This document shows, in pieces, positions 40,576-48,964 of a stretch of DNA of 64,000 nucleotides (position 1 is its first letter; every line of letters begins with the position of its first letter). The notes beneath the pieces were generated by a model. It saw nothing but the letters and a program-made list of their open reading frames with translations. It was not told where the DNA came from and searched no databases. Origin of the DNA: Vibrio tasmaniensis (GTDB lineage Bacteria > Pseudomonadota > Gammaproteobacteria > Enterobacterales > Vibrionaceae). The translations under genes were made by a program, and so were the position numbers. Location of the stretch: positions 1 through 64,000 of the forward strand of contig NZ_AP025510.1 in the NCBI RefSeq assembly GCF_024347635.1. Direction: 5' to 3'.

Positions 40576-41517
40576 TTATCTAAGGTGCAGAGTTTTTTCT
40601 TTGATGATATCTCGCAACCAAGTTAAGGCTGGGTCATTTTCTCTGTCACGGTGCCAAAACAAAGTGTATGCCATCGGTGGGAATTCCATTGGCAAAGGAA
40701 CAACCACTAAGTCGAGCTGCTTAGCGACGAGGTAAGTAAAGTGGCTTGGTGCGGTAAACACAAAATCGGTGTAAGTACACAGGCTTGCAGCGCTATTGAA
40801 GTCTGGAACAGAAATAGCGATATCACGTTGATGGCCAAGATCAGCTAGTTTGTAGTCGAGCAGCCAGCGGTCGTTACCATCACACCTTACTTGTACATGA
40901 CGCTGCGCAAGGTAGGTTTCCAGATCCCATTTACCATTCAGAGCGGGGTGGTTGCGTCTTAGCACACACATCTGTGCGTCGCGGTAGATCTCTTGTTCGC
41001 AAATGTCGTCTGGCGGCAGCATAGTTAAACGCGCATCGTTGATGTCGATGTCTTTGCCAGTGAGTCCGATATCTAGTTCGCCAAGCTGCAGCTTCTTAAA
41101 GGTTTGTTCTGTCCAAGCATGGGTGTTGATATTGACCTTAGGTGCTTGTCGAAATATTGCCGGTAAGAAGTGCGGAAGAATCAGCGGGTACACACTCTCA
41201 ACGGCAGCAATGTGAAAGCTGTGGTCGCTATTGTTGGGAGTGAATGTCTCAGGCTGAGTGAGAACATCAAGTTGGTTGATCAACGTTTCTAACCGAGGCT
41301 TAAGGAAAACAGCTTTCGGTGTTGGTCGTAGGCCATGAGCACTTCGTGTGAAAAGGGGGTCATTAAATTGTTCACGAAGCTTGGCTAGCGACTTACTCAC
41401 AGCCGATTGACTCAAGCACAATCGATGCGCAGTGCGAGTGACACTCAGCTCTTCCATCAGCACCTGCAAGCAAACTAATAGATTAAGGTCGAGGCGTGAT
41501 AGTTTCTCGATATTCAT
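40576..41517 (-). CDS. LysR-family transcriptional regulator, divergent from exporter
   Basis: The 313-residue regulator has an N-terminal winged HTH (LDLNLLVCLQVLMEELSVTRTA and LSQSAVSKSLAKLREQFNDP, residues 8-57) and a LysR substrate-binding domain ending YTLFWHRDRENDPALTWLRD. It is divergent from the MFS exporter gene across about 100 bp, an arrangement in which the LysR protein usually controls the neighbour. Confidence 0.92.
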   Translation of the reverse strand: MNIEKLSRLDLNLLVCLQVLMEELSVTRTAHRLCLSQSAVSKSLAKLREQFNDPLFTRSAHGLRPTPKAVFLKPRLETLINQLDVLTQPETFTPNNSDHSFHIAAVESVYPLILPHFLPAIFRQAPKVNINTHAWTEQTFKKLQLGELDIGLTGKDIDINDARLTMLPPDDICEQEIYRDAQMCVLRRNHPALNGKWDLETYLAQRHVQVRCDGNDRWLLDYKLADLGHQRDIAISVPDFNSAASLCTYTDFVFTAPSHFTYLVAKQLDLVVVPLPMEFPPMAYTLFWHRDRENDPALTWLRDIIKEKTLHLR

Positions 41518-41618
41518 GTGAGTTTCCTATTTGGAATAATGCTAATGAGTATATGCCATTTTTGTTCATATCTTTAGTTGGTTATTATGCACCTAAATTA
41601 ACTCATTCGGAGAATCTT

Positions 41619-42818
41619 GTGCCTTCTAACGCGCTTCCAACCCCTAGTAAACTGCAGGTTGCTTTATTGGCAATGCTGGTTCTATTTAGCCCTTTGGCTA
41701 TAGATATTTATCTTCCAGCTCTGCCACAAATTTCAACAGCGTTTCACGTGGAACACGCACTAGCACAAGATACGATTACATGGTTTTTATTCGCCATGGG
41801 TGTCGGGCAATTATTTGCAGGCCCTTTGGCTGATAAGTTAGGACGTCGAACCGTTGCATTGGGAGGTGTTAGTATCTATGCATTGAGTGCTTGCTTGGCG
41901 TGGGCAGCTCAAACGATTGATATGATGCTAATAGCTCGGCTGCTACAAGGCTTAGGAGCTTGTGCGACTTCTGTAGCAGCTTTTGCAACGGTTCGCGATC
42001 TATTTGGCCCGCAGAAGAGTGGCCGTATGATCAGCTACCTTAATGGTGCAATCTGTTTTATTCCTGCTTTGGCTCCGATTCTTGGCGCTTGGTTGACTCA
42101 TCAATTTGGTTGGCGTTCGAACTTCAGCTTTATGGCAGGCTTCGCTGTCGTTGTGGGCACTATCTTATTCTTCCAAATGAAAGAGTCTAACCCTGCGACA
42201 GAAAAGGTTGCGGTGTTCAAACTTGAACGTTACTGGTCGGTATTGAAAACACCGTCATTTATCTTCCATGCCACTTTATGCTTGATGGCGATGGCGGTAA
42301 TCCTAGCTTATGTTACCTCTGCACCGGTTGTACTGATGGAGAACCTAGGTTTGACGATGAACGAATTTACCTTTTGGTTTGGTGTAAACGCGGCAATTAA
42401 TATCATCGCAGCATTCACAGCGCCAAAGTTTATGGATCGCTTTGGTACCTACAAAGCCCTGGTTGTTGGTATTTCAACGCTTGGCTTAGCTGGGGTGATT
42501 ATGTTGGTGCTTGCTGATCAAGCGACAGCGATCGCATTCATGTTGCCAATCTTCTTATCTTCAGTGGGTTTTGCTTGGATTCTCGGTGCTGCTGCTGGTA
42601 AGGCTCTTGAACCTTTCGGTGACCGTGCGGGTACAGCAGCTGCGTTGCTTGGCTTGTTCCAAATGAGCGGTTCAGGGCTGCTTGTTGGTACCATGCAACG
42701 TCTTGATTTAACGTCTCAGGTGATGATTGCGCTACAAATGTTCCTTATTGTTCCGGCATTGTTAGTGCTTGCGAGTAAAGCAGGTAAGTCGTGGCACACG
42801 ACGTTTGCTAAGGCATAA
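41619..42818 (+). CDS. Bcr/CflA-family MFS drug exporter
   Basis: The 399-residue, 12-helix major facilitator belongs to the drug:H+ antiporter Bcr/CflA type. SPLAIDIYLPALPQI in helix 1 and GPLADKLGRRTVALGG in loop 2-3 are the family motifs, and LLQGLGACATSVAAFATVRDLF is helix 4. I place the start at GTG 41619: CGGAG precedes it by a normal distance, and the 41 extra upstream codons overlap the divergent LysR gene and lack a ribosome binding site. A parS-like site lies within codons for FHVEH at 41740. Confidence 0.88.
   Translation: MPSNALPTPSKLQVALLAMLVLFSPLAIDIYLPALPQISTAFHVEHALAQDTITWFLFAMGVGQLFAGPLADKLGRRTVALGGVSIYALSACLAWAAQTIDMMLIARLLQGLGACATSVAAFATVRDLFGPQKSGRMISYLNGAICFIPALAPILGAWLTHQFGWRSNFSFMAGFAVVVGTILFFQMKESNPATEKVAVFKLERYWSVLKTPSFIFHATLCLMAMAVILAYVTSAPVVLMENLGLTMNEFTFWFGVNAAINIIAAFTAPKFMDRFGTYKALVVGISTLGLAGVIMLVLADQATAIAFMLPIFLSSVGFAWILGAAAGKALEPFGDRAGTAAALLGLFQMSGSGLLVGTMQRLDLTSQVMIALQMFLIVPALLVLASKAGKSWHTTFAKA
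41740..41755. promoter_or_regulatory. parS site 3 (ParB binding)
   Basis: CGTTTCACGTGGAACA lies in the MFS gene. It keeps the GTTTCACGTGGAAC core of site 1 and differs only at the first base, which is not conserved in Vibrio parS. Confidence 0.8.
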
Positions 42819-42920
42819 GTCTCAAGGGTGACAAAATATACAAATGGCGGTTTGCGAAACCTTAAAACATGGTATATTTGTCACTCATTGAAACGTTAGT
42901 CCCCAACGGAAAATACTGTA

Positions 42921-43202
42921 ATGTCATTAACAACCTACGAAATGGCGCGCGTCTTAGAACAAATGGAAGATGCACCTGAAAAGGTTATGTTTGGTAAACT
43001 GCTTAAAGAGCTAGGAAACCAAAGTGAAGAGCGTATTCGCAGTGCGGCAAAACAAGTTCCAATTGATACTTTGCGAGATATTATTTATCAGTTTCAGCAT
43101 GTAATTGAGTCTCGTAAGGGTGAACAGGTTCAGCTACTAGCAAAAGAGCTAGCCGAGCAAGGTATCTCTGCTGAAGAGCTACAAGCTTTTCTAAACAAGT
43201 AG
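42921..43202 (+). CDS. small helical protein, unknown function
   Basis: I do not recognise a family. The 93-residue, charged, predicted all-helical protein has no membrane segment. It ends in LLAKELAEQGISAEELQAFLNK, which resembles the hinge segment of H-NS/MvaT-like proteins, but no DNA-binding motif follows. It has a plausible promoter (TTGCGA...TATATT) and a strong terminator, so it is probably a real single gene. Confidence 0.75.
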   Translation: MSLTTYEMARVLEQMEDAPEKVMFGKLLKELGNQSEERIRSAAKQVPIDTLRDIIYQFQHVIESRKGEQVQLLAKELAEQGISAEELQAFLNK

Positions 43203-43215
43203 TTTATCCCAGATA

Positions 43216-43246
43216 AAAAGAAACCACTCAATTGAGTGGTTTTTTG
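43216..43246. terminator. bidirectional terminator
   Basis: AAACCACTCA/TGAGTGGTTT hairpin with T6 on the plus strand and TTTTTATC on the minus strand. It ends the small gene and the convergent bufferin operon. Confidence 0.87.
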
Positions 43247-43288
43247 CGTTTTGGACCTATGTAAATTAGGAGGCCATGGAAAAGAGGT

Positions 43289-43747
43289 TTAGCTTTTGAA
43301 TTGGGATTTTAAGATTCTATCAAGTGAAAATGGTCCAGCTCCCCATACCACGACGATAAGAATCATTAATCCCCAAAGTTGATGATCATAGAAGCCTTGT
43401 GCCCACAATACAGGGTATGATACGACAGCAATGATATTGAAAACGAACAACACCGCAGCCATAGGTCGTGTTAATAAACCAAGCGCTAAGAACACCGGCA
43501 GAATCAATTCAGCGGCAGTACCCATGTAAGCGGCCAATTCCCAAGGCAAAAGAGGCACTTGGTATTCCAATTCAAACAAGTAAAGGGTGCTATCCCAAGT
43601 GGCTATCTTGGTGAGCCCTGAGTTAAAGAAGACCCAAGCCACCCATAGACGACAAAACAGAAGTAGTACGGGAACAAAAAGTGCCTGTGATTTCTCAATC
43701 AAATTGTCGTATTGAGCCATCATGTTCGTGACTGTGTTGTTATCCAT
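43289..43747 (-). CDS. bufD: DoxX-family membrane protein of bufferin operon
   Basis: The 152-residue DoxX-type protein has four membrane helices, with RLWVAWVFFNSGLTKI and GTAAELILPVFLALGLLTRP typical. I start at ATG 43747: GGAG lies seven bases before it, and the upstream in-frame start at 43768 lies inside the preceding gene. It is the last gene of the four-gene operon with DUF2282, DUF692 and DUF2063. In bufferin operons the DoxX member is of unclear function, possibly redox-linked. Confidence 0.85.
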   Translation of the reverse strand: MDNNTVTNMMAQYDNLIEKSQALFVPVLLLFCRLWVAWVFFNSGLTKIATWDSTLYLFELEYQVPLLPWELAAYMGTAAELILPVFLALGLLTRPMAAVLFVFNIIAVVSYPVLWAQGFYDHQLWGLMILIVVVWGAGPFSLDRILKSQFKS

Positions 43748-43748
43748 A

Positions 43749-44516
43749 TTATGTCTCCAATTCGGCATTGATTGAAAAGCCTGAGATGACGTTCAGTGCC
43801 ATGACAGTATTCAGATGTTGTAGTAGTAAAGGGTCTATCGCTGAGAGCGTTTGACCCGATTGAAATTCGGTTAATAGTTGGTGGCTTTCTTGCGTCAAAC
43901 GATGGGCCTCAACCTGTGAATTCTCCGCTCGGATTAACACCCCAAATTCAGGTTGGTTGATGTCTAACCCATCGAGTTGTTGTTGGTAGATAGCTTGCTC
44001 AAGCGCGATAATCGTATAGCTAGAAATGACTAGCGTTATTGAATCTTGGAGATGGAAGACCAAAGCGCCTTGCTGTTCTTGTGGCACATCAGCTAAACAA
44101 GAAAGAGGGCGTCGGTCGACATGTGATTCTGAAACACATCTTGCTAAGCTATCTTTTTTCCATTCATACAAAGCCATTTCAGCGAGATAAGGGGCAGCCT
44201 CAATAACGGCAGGAAAGGCTTGGATAGTCTGTTCAAAATGTTCTCCGTAACCACTGACATCACCAGAGGTTGATGGGTGACTTAAGACATGTCGACGAGC
44301 CATCTGTTGGAAGCACTCTTCGCCAACCAACATTTCAGTGAGTGGGTAGGTTGCTGCCAGCACTTCGCTCAAGCTAATCACAAAGTTGTTGCGGTAAATT
44401 TGGATTCGCTGTTCATCCGTAAAATGGTCGCTCACTATGTCGCAGTGCTCACCATTGTTTTGGTAGCGTAGGGCATTAGCAAACTCCAACTGAACATCTG
44501 ATAGGGAGTGGCTCAT
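43749..44516 (-). CDS. bufC: DUF2063-family protein, bufferin maturation partner
   Basis: The 255-residue protein has the DUF2063 N-terminal half (QLEFANALRY, then QRIQIYRNNFVISLSEVLAATYPL and YLAEMALYEW) and a C-terminal half of winged-helix or RRE-like character. In related MNIO systems this partner delivers the precursor peptide to the DUF692 enzyme. It overlaps the DUF692 gene by 4 bp and ends one base before the DoxX ATG, so it is translationally coupled on both sides. Confidence 0.88.
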   Translation of the reverse strand: MSHSLSDVQLEFANALRYQNNGEHCDIVSDHFTDEQRIQIYRNNFVISLSEVLAATYPLTEMLVGEECFQQMARRHVLSHPSTSGDVSGYGEHFEQTIQAFPAVIEAAPYLAEMALYEWKKDSLARCVSESHVDRRPLSCLADVPQEQQGALVFHLQDSITLVISSYTIIALEQAIYQQQLDGLDINQPEFGVLIRAENSQVEAHRLTQESHQLLTEFQSGQTLSAIDPLLLQHLNTVMALNVISGFSINAELET

Positions 44517-45373
44517 GATGCGCGACTCCTTTGGTTTAACTTGTCGTGTTGATACAAGATATCGCTGGCTTTGGTTGCTTCAGCCAATAAGACTTGTGGT
44601 TCTGGGATATCTAGATCCCACTCAATCAAGGTATGGCGTGAACCATGTAGTGCTATCCAGTCAGTGTAGAGTTGCCACACTTCGTCACAGACAGGTTTAC
44701 TGTGGGTGTCTATCCAGATCTCACCTTGTTCGAGTTTCTTTTTGGTAAAACCTGCCAAGTGAATCTCTTCCACTTTGTCTGCCGGAATTCCGCTTAAGTA
44801 CTCTTCACAGCTGAAGCCGTGATTAAAAGATGAGACAAAAATATTATTGAAATCGAGCAGTAGACGACACTCAGTACGCTTCTGTACCTCGGCTAAAAAC
44901 TCCCATTCTGGGATGGTTGAATGCTTGAAGGTAAGGTAGCTCGATGGGTTCTCAATCAGCATAGGGCGTTGCAGGCTGTCTTGAACCTCGATGACATTGC
45001 GACAGAAGACTTCTAACGCTTCTTCGGTATAAGGTAGCGGTAGCAAGTCATTGAAGTAATGCCCGCCAGTCTGACTCCAGCTGAGGTGGTCAGAAACTAA
45101 GAACGGCTCGATGTCATCGACGAGTTCTTTCAACTTCAGTAGGTGATTTGGGTTGATGCGCTCAACAGAACCTAGAGACAATCCAACACCGTGGCAACTT
45201 ATGCTGTGTGCGTTACGAATTTCTCTGAGTTGTTGGCGTTGCGGTGATTGAGCTAAAAAGTAGTTCTCGCTGTGCACCTCTAACCAACTCACTAGAGATG
45301 GATTTTGGCTGAAGAAGTCCAAGTGCGGTGTTCTAAGGCCAACCCCTGCATTGGGGTGAAGAGTTTGAGTCAC
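44513..45373 (-). CDS. bufB: DUF692 (MNIO) multinuclear iron oxidase
   Basis: This 286-residue TIM-barrel enzyme belongs to the MbnB/DUF692 family, which uses a multi-iron centre to modify cysteines of ribosomal peptides. Likely ligands appear in order: EVHSENYF, HGVGLSLGS, SDHLSWSQTGGHYFNDLLPLPYT, IENPSSYL, LLLDFNNIFVSSFNHG, EIHLAGF, IDTHSKPV and IEWDLDIP. Adjacent to a small Cys-containing DUF2282 precursor, it is probably the bufferin oxidase that forms the modified Cys residues binding copper. Confidence 0.92.
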   Translation of the reverse strand: MTQTLHPNAGVGLRTPHLDFFSQNPSLVSWLEVHSENYFLAQSPQRQQLREIRNAHSISCHGVGLSLGSVERINPNHLLKLKELVDDIEPFLVSDHLSWSQTGGHYFNDLLPLPYTEEALEVFCRNVIEVQDSLQRPMLIENPSSYLTFKHSTIPEWEFLAEVQKRTECRLLLDFNNIFVSSFNHGFSCEEYLSGIPADKVEEIHLAGFTKKKLEQGEIWIDTHSKPVCDEVWQLYTDWIALHGSRHTLIEWDLDIPEPQVLLAEATKASDILYQHDKLNQRSRAS

Positions 45374-45437
45374 AACGGTTCTCCTAATCGGAAGTGGAGG
45401 TGAGCTGAAGGTCAGCCCACCATACTAAGCAGCTCAA

Positions 45438-45698
45438 TTATGATGATTGAGTGTTACCACCAGTTAATTTGCCACATAGTCCTTTAGGCACGACTACGAA
45501 TGCATCGGATTGGTTGTCTTCTTTGGCTGTACCCGCACATGAACTTGTTTTAGTTGCACAATCATTTTGGCCAGCTTTTGCCACGCCGTAGCATTTTTCT
45601 TTTGCTGCTGCTTCCGCAGGTGCTGATGTAAGAACTACACCGCCGAACGCTAGTACACTTGTGATTGCAGCTGTAACAGCAAGATTAGAATTTTTCAT
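45438..45698 (-). CDS. bufA: bufferin-type precursor peptide (DUF2282)
   Basis: The 86-residue exported precursor starts with a Sec signal peptide (hydrophobic core about 7-25, cleavage near APAEAAA). The mature part has four cysteines at 36, 47, 54 and 75 in the DUF2282 pattern [19 protein letters not shown] and [10 protein letters not shown]. In the bufferin model the middle cysteines become thiooxazoles and the peptide sequesters copper in the periplasm. I prefer ATG 45698 because the GAGGGA site abuts the upstream ATG 45704. It is the first gene of the operon, with TTAACA-16-TATAAA upstream. Confidence 0.88.
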   Translation of the reverse strand: MKNSNLAVTAAITSVLAFGGVVLTSAPAEAAAKEKCYGVAKAGQNDCATKTSSCAGTAKEDNQSDAFVVVPKGLCGKLTGGNTQSS

Positions 45699-45727
45699 AG
45701 TCATTCCCTCTAGGACTTAATAGTATT

Positions 45728-45755
45728 TTTATATCGCAGGTTAATGAATTGTTAA
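45728..45755 (-). promoter_or_regulatory. possible promoter of bufferin operon
   Basis: On the minus strand TTAACA (45755-45750), 16 nt, TATAAA (45733-45728) precede bufA by about 30 bp. It is a sigma-70-like pattern. An ECF-type promoter cannot be excluded. Confidence 0.4.
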
Positions 45756-45931
45756 CTTGCTTACTAAAAAGGATAGGAAGAACCAGGAAATAATTTCACG
45801 GCATTATAAGAAATATCAATATTAATGATGAGTTATCTTTTAAGTTGCTGATTTTATGGTGTTAATTTTTGATTGTTTTTTCTTCTTATTATCCTAAACG
45901 CAGCCTAGTGTTTAGGTTATAATCGACTTTT

Positions 45932-45947
45932 ATGTATAAATACCCAG
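45932..45947. promoter_or_regulatory. degenerate LexA box upstream of uvrD
   Basis: ATGTATAAATACCCAG ends 15 bp before uvrD. It matches the LexA pattern CTGT-N8-ACAG at six of eight defined positions. The half CCCAG is also seen in the E. coli uvrD box. Weak but consistent with SOS control. Confidence 0.5.
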
Positions 45948-45962
45948 TAGTGAGCATATCCA

Positions 45963-48137
45963 ATGATAGATCCTTCGCTTTTACTCGATGGCCTAAACGA
46001 CAAGCAACGTGAGGCGGTCGCAGCACCTTTAGAAAACCTACTAATTCTGGCAGGTGCTGGCAGTGGTAAAACGCGAGTGTTGGTGCATCGTATCGCTTGG
46101 TTACAAAGCGTAGAGCAAGCATCACCGTTCTCTATCATGTCGGTTACCTTTACCAACAAAGCGGCAGCAGAGATGCGTGGTCGTATTGAAGAGTTGATGA
46201 TGGGCAGCTCGTCAGGCATGTGGAACGGCACCTTCCACGGTATCTGTCACCGCATTCTTCGTGCTCACTACCTAGATGCAAAACTGCCAGAAGACTTCCA
46301 GATCATTGATTCAGATGATCAGATTCGCTTACTACGTCGCTTAATCAAGGCGCAAAACCTTGATGAAAAGCAGTGGCCAGCCAAGCAAGCTTCTTGGTGG
46401 ATCAATGGCAAGAAAGACGAAGGGCTGCGCCCAAATCACATTGACGCCTACCATGATCCAATAACTCAAACGTGGTTAAAGATTTACTCGGCTTACCAAG
46501 AGGCATGTGATCGTGCTGGCTTGGTCGACTTTGCTGAGATCTTGTTGAGATCGCATGAACTATTGCGTGATAAGAAACACATCCGCGAGCACTACCAAGC
46601 TCGCTTCAAGCACATTCTTGTCGACGAATTTCAAGATACCAACAATATCCAATACGCTTGGCTACGTATGATGGCAGGCTCGGATTGTCGTGTGATGATC
46701 GTGGGTGATGATGACCAATCTATCTATGGTTGGCGCGGCGCTAAAATTGAAAATATTCAGAAGTTCTTGGATGAATTCCCAGGCGCTTCAACGGTTCGAC
46801 TCGAACAAAACTACCGTTCAACCAAAACCATTCTGCAGGCGTCGAACGAGCTTATCTCGAACAACACCGAGCGTATGGGTAAAGAGCTGTGGACCGATGG
46901 TAACGATGGCGAGCCAATCTCTGTTTACTCTGCTTATAACGAGTTAGATGAAGCGCGTTTCACGGTTAGCAAAATCAAAGAGTGGCAGGAGAAAGGCGGT
47001 GCGCTAGAAGATACTGCAATGCTTTATCGTAATAATGCCCAGTCTCGTGTTCTTGAAGAAGCTTTGATTCAAGGTGGTTTACCTTACCGAATCTACGGCG
47101 GCATGCGATTCTTCGAGCGTCAGGAAATCAGAGATGCCTTGAGCTACCTGCGCCTAATGAGTAATCGCAGTAATGATGCGGCGTTCGAACGTGTCGTTAA
47201 TACGCCAACGCGTGGCTTGGGCGATAAAACGCTAGAAACGATTCGTCTTGCAGCGCGTGATCGTGGTGCAACCATGTGGGAAGCCAGTGTTGCTCTGATA
47301 GAAGAACAAGTGTTACCAGGCCGTGCTGCAGGTGCTTTGAGCCGCTTTATTGAGCTTATCAATGCACTTGAGGATGACACCATCGAACTGAGACTTCATG
47401 AGCAAACCGACCACGTGATCAAATCGTCTGGCTTGTTTGCGATGTATGAGCAAGAGAAAGGCGAGAAGTCGAAGGCTCGTATTGAGAACTTGGAAGAATT
47501 GGTAACGGCAACGCGTCAGTTTGAAAAACCAGAAGAAGCGGATGAAATGAGTATGCTAACGGCATTCTTAACTCATGCAGCTTTGGAAGCGGGTGAAGGT
47601 CAGGCTGATGAGTTTGATGATGCGGTTCAGCTCATGACCCTGCACAGTGCCAAAGGCCTAGAGTTCCCAATGGTATTCATGGTTGGCGTTGAAGAAGGCA
47701 TGTTCCCAAGCCAGATGTCTGCAGAAGAAGCGGGGCGTTTAGAAGAAGAGCGTCGTCTGTGTTACGTAGGCATGACCCGTGCAATGGAGAAGCTCTACAT
47801 CACTTACGCTGAGATGCGTCGTTTGTACGGTCAGGACAAGTACCACAAACCATCACGCTTTATTCGTGAGTTACCAGAGACATGTCTGGATGAAGTGCGT
47901 ATGAAAGCACAAGTGAGTCGCCCTGCAAGCAGTGGTCGCTTTAGCCAAACCGCCGTGAAAGAGAACTTTAACGAAACAGGCTTTAGCTTGGGCTCTCGCG
48001 TTAAGCACCCTAAGTTTGGTGAAGGTACTATCATCAACTTCGAGGGAAGTGGCCCACAAAGCCGAGTTCAAGTCGCGTTTAACGGTGAAGGGATTAAATG
48101 GTTAGTAACGGCTTACGCTCGATTAGAGCAGCTTTAA
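45963..48137 (+). CDS. uvrD: DNA helicase II UvrD
   Basis: This superfamily 1 3'-5' helicase of nucleotide excision and mismatch repair has 724 residues. Motifs in order: Q-motif LNDKQREAV, Walker A GAGSGKTR near 30, FTNKAAAEM, VDEFQDTN near 220, DDDQSIYGWRGA, LEQNYRS, LMTLHSAKGLEFP near 560 and YVGMTRA. A C-terminal Tudor-like region (GSRVKHPKFGEGTIINF) is present. It is monogenic, with a possible LexA box upstream. Confidence 0.97.
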   Translation: MIDPSLLLDGLNDKQREAVAAPLENLLILAGAGSGKTRVLVHRIAWLQSVEQASPFSIMSVTFTNKAAAEMRGRIEELMMGSSSGMWNGTFHGICHRILRAHYLDAKLPEDFQIIDSDDQIRLLRRLIKAQNLDEKQWPAKQASWWINGKKDEGLRPNHIDAYHDPITQTWLKIYSAYQEACDRAGLVDFAEILLRSHELLRDKKHIREHYQARFKHILVDEFQDTNNIQYAWLRMMAGSDCRVMIVGDDDQSIYGWRGAKIENIQKFLDEFPGASTVRLEQNYRSTKTILQASNELISNNTERMGKELWTDGNDGEPISVYSAYNELDEARFTVSKIKEWQEKGGALEDTAMLYRNNAQSRVLEEALIQGGLPYRIYGGMRFFERQEIRDALSYLRLMSNRSNDAAFERVVNTPTRGLGDKTLETIRLAARDRGATMWEASVALIEEQVLPGRAAGALSRFIELINALEDDTIELRLHEQTDHVIKSSGLFAMYEQEKGEKSKARIENLEELVTATRQFEKPEEADEMSMLTAFLTHAALEAGEGQADEFDDAVQLMTLHSAKGLEFPMVFMVGVEEGMFPSQMSAEEAGRLEEERRLCYVGMTRAMEKLYITYAEMRRLYGQDKYHKPSRFIRELPETCLDEVRMKAQVSRPASSGRFSQTAVKENFNETGFSLGSRVKHPKFGEGTIINFEGSGPQSRVQVAFNGEGIKWLVTAYARLEQL

Positions 48138-48179
48138 TCTATTACTTCAGCATTTAATAACCGTTCATTATTAAAAACT

Positions 48180-48208
48180 AAAAGAGCAGCCAATGGCTGC
48201 TCTTTTTA
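48180..48208 (+). terminator. terminator after uvrD
   Basis: AAAGAGCAGCC/GGCTGCTCTTT with loop AAT, then T tract. Confidence 0.88.
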
Positions 48209-48272
48209 TTGCTTTGTACCGACCTCAATTAGGTTAATACGAGCTTAAGGCATTGCTGCCTAAAAGTGAGAC

Positions 48273-48770
48273 TTACAGTGCTGCAAGTGCCGCTTCGTAG
48301 TTTGGTTCTTCAGTGATCTCTGCAACCAACTCGCTGTGTGTTACCGCACCTTTTTCATCAACAACGACAACTGCGCGCGTTGTTAGGCTTGATAGTGGGC
48401 CTTCAGCAATCGCTACGCCGTAGTCTGATGCGAATGCAGGAGAACGGAAAGTTGAGGCGTGTTGAACGCCTTCAATGCCTTCTAGTTCGCAGAAGCGACC
48501 CGCAGCAAACGGTAGGTCAGCAGAAATACAAACAACAACCGTATTCTCAAGCTCTGCCGCTTTTGCGTTGAACGTGCGTACGCTTGTCGCACAAGTTGCT
48601 GTGTCGATGCTTGGGAAGATGTTTAGAACTACTTTCTTGCCTTCAAGAGAAGCAAGAGTCAGTTCAGAAAGATCGCCTGCAGTCAGTGCAAAGCTTGGTG
48701 CTTGTTCGCCAGTTTGTGGGAATGTGCCTGTTAGCGGTACAGCAGCGCCTTTGAAGGTAACGTGTGACAT
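48273..48770 (-). CDS. tpx: thiol peroxidase Tpx
   Basis: This atypical 2-Cys peroxiredoxin reduces lipid and hydrogen peroxides with electrons from thioredoxin. The 165-residue protein has the peroxidatic Cys60 in IDTATCATSVRTFN and the resolving Cys94 in GRFCELEGIEGV. The family end GAVTHSELVAEITEEPNYEAALAAL is present. Monogenic. Confidence 0.95.
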   Translation of the reverse strand: MSHVTFKGAAVPLTGTFPQTGEQAPSFALTAGDLSELTLASLEGKKVVLNIFPSIDTATCATSVRTFNAKAAELENTVVVCISADLPFAAGRFCELEGIEGVQHASTFRSPAFASDYGVAIAEGPLSSLTTRAVVVVDEKGAVTHSELVAEITEEPNYEAALAAL

Positions 48771-48933
48771 GAATTTGTCCTTAGTTTAATTATGGTTATG
48801 AAACTAGTTGAGCCTAGTTCAACTTACGTTACTCGGAAGTGGTTAAGAAGTGAATGGTTTAAATGTCAGAATTGTAATCAAAGGTCTTTGATTTATTTGT
48901 TTTAGGGGAAGAAAAGGCGGGATGACAGATAAA

Positions 48934-48964
48934 GAAAAACCCCGAGAGCTTGCGCTCATCGGGG
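48934..48964 (-). terminator. terminator of the CsrB-family sRNA
   Basis: On the minus strand CCCCGA-GAGC/GCTC-TCGGGG (one bulged base), tight loop GCAA, then TTTTTC. It ends the minus-strand sRNA. Confidence 0.88.
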
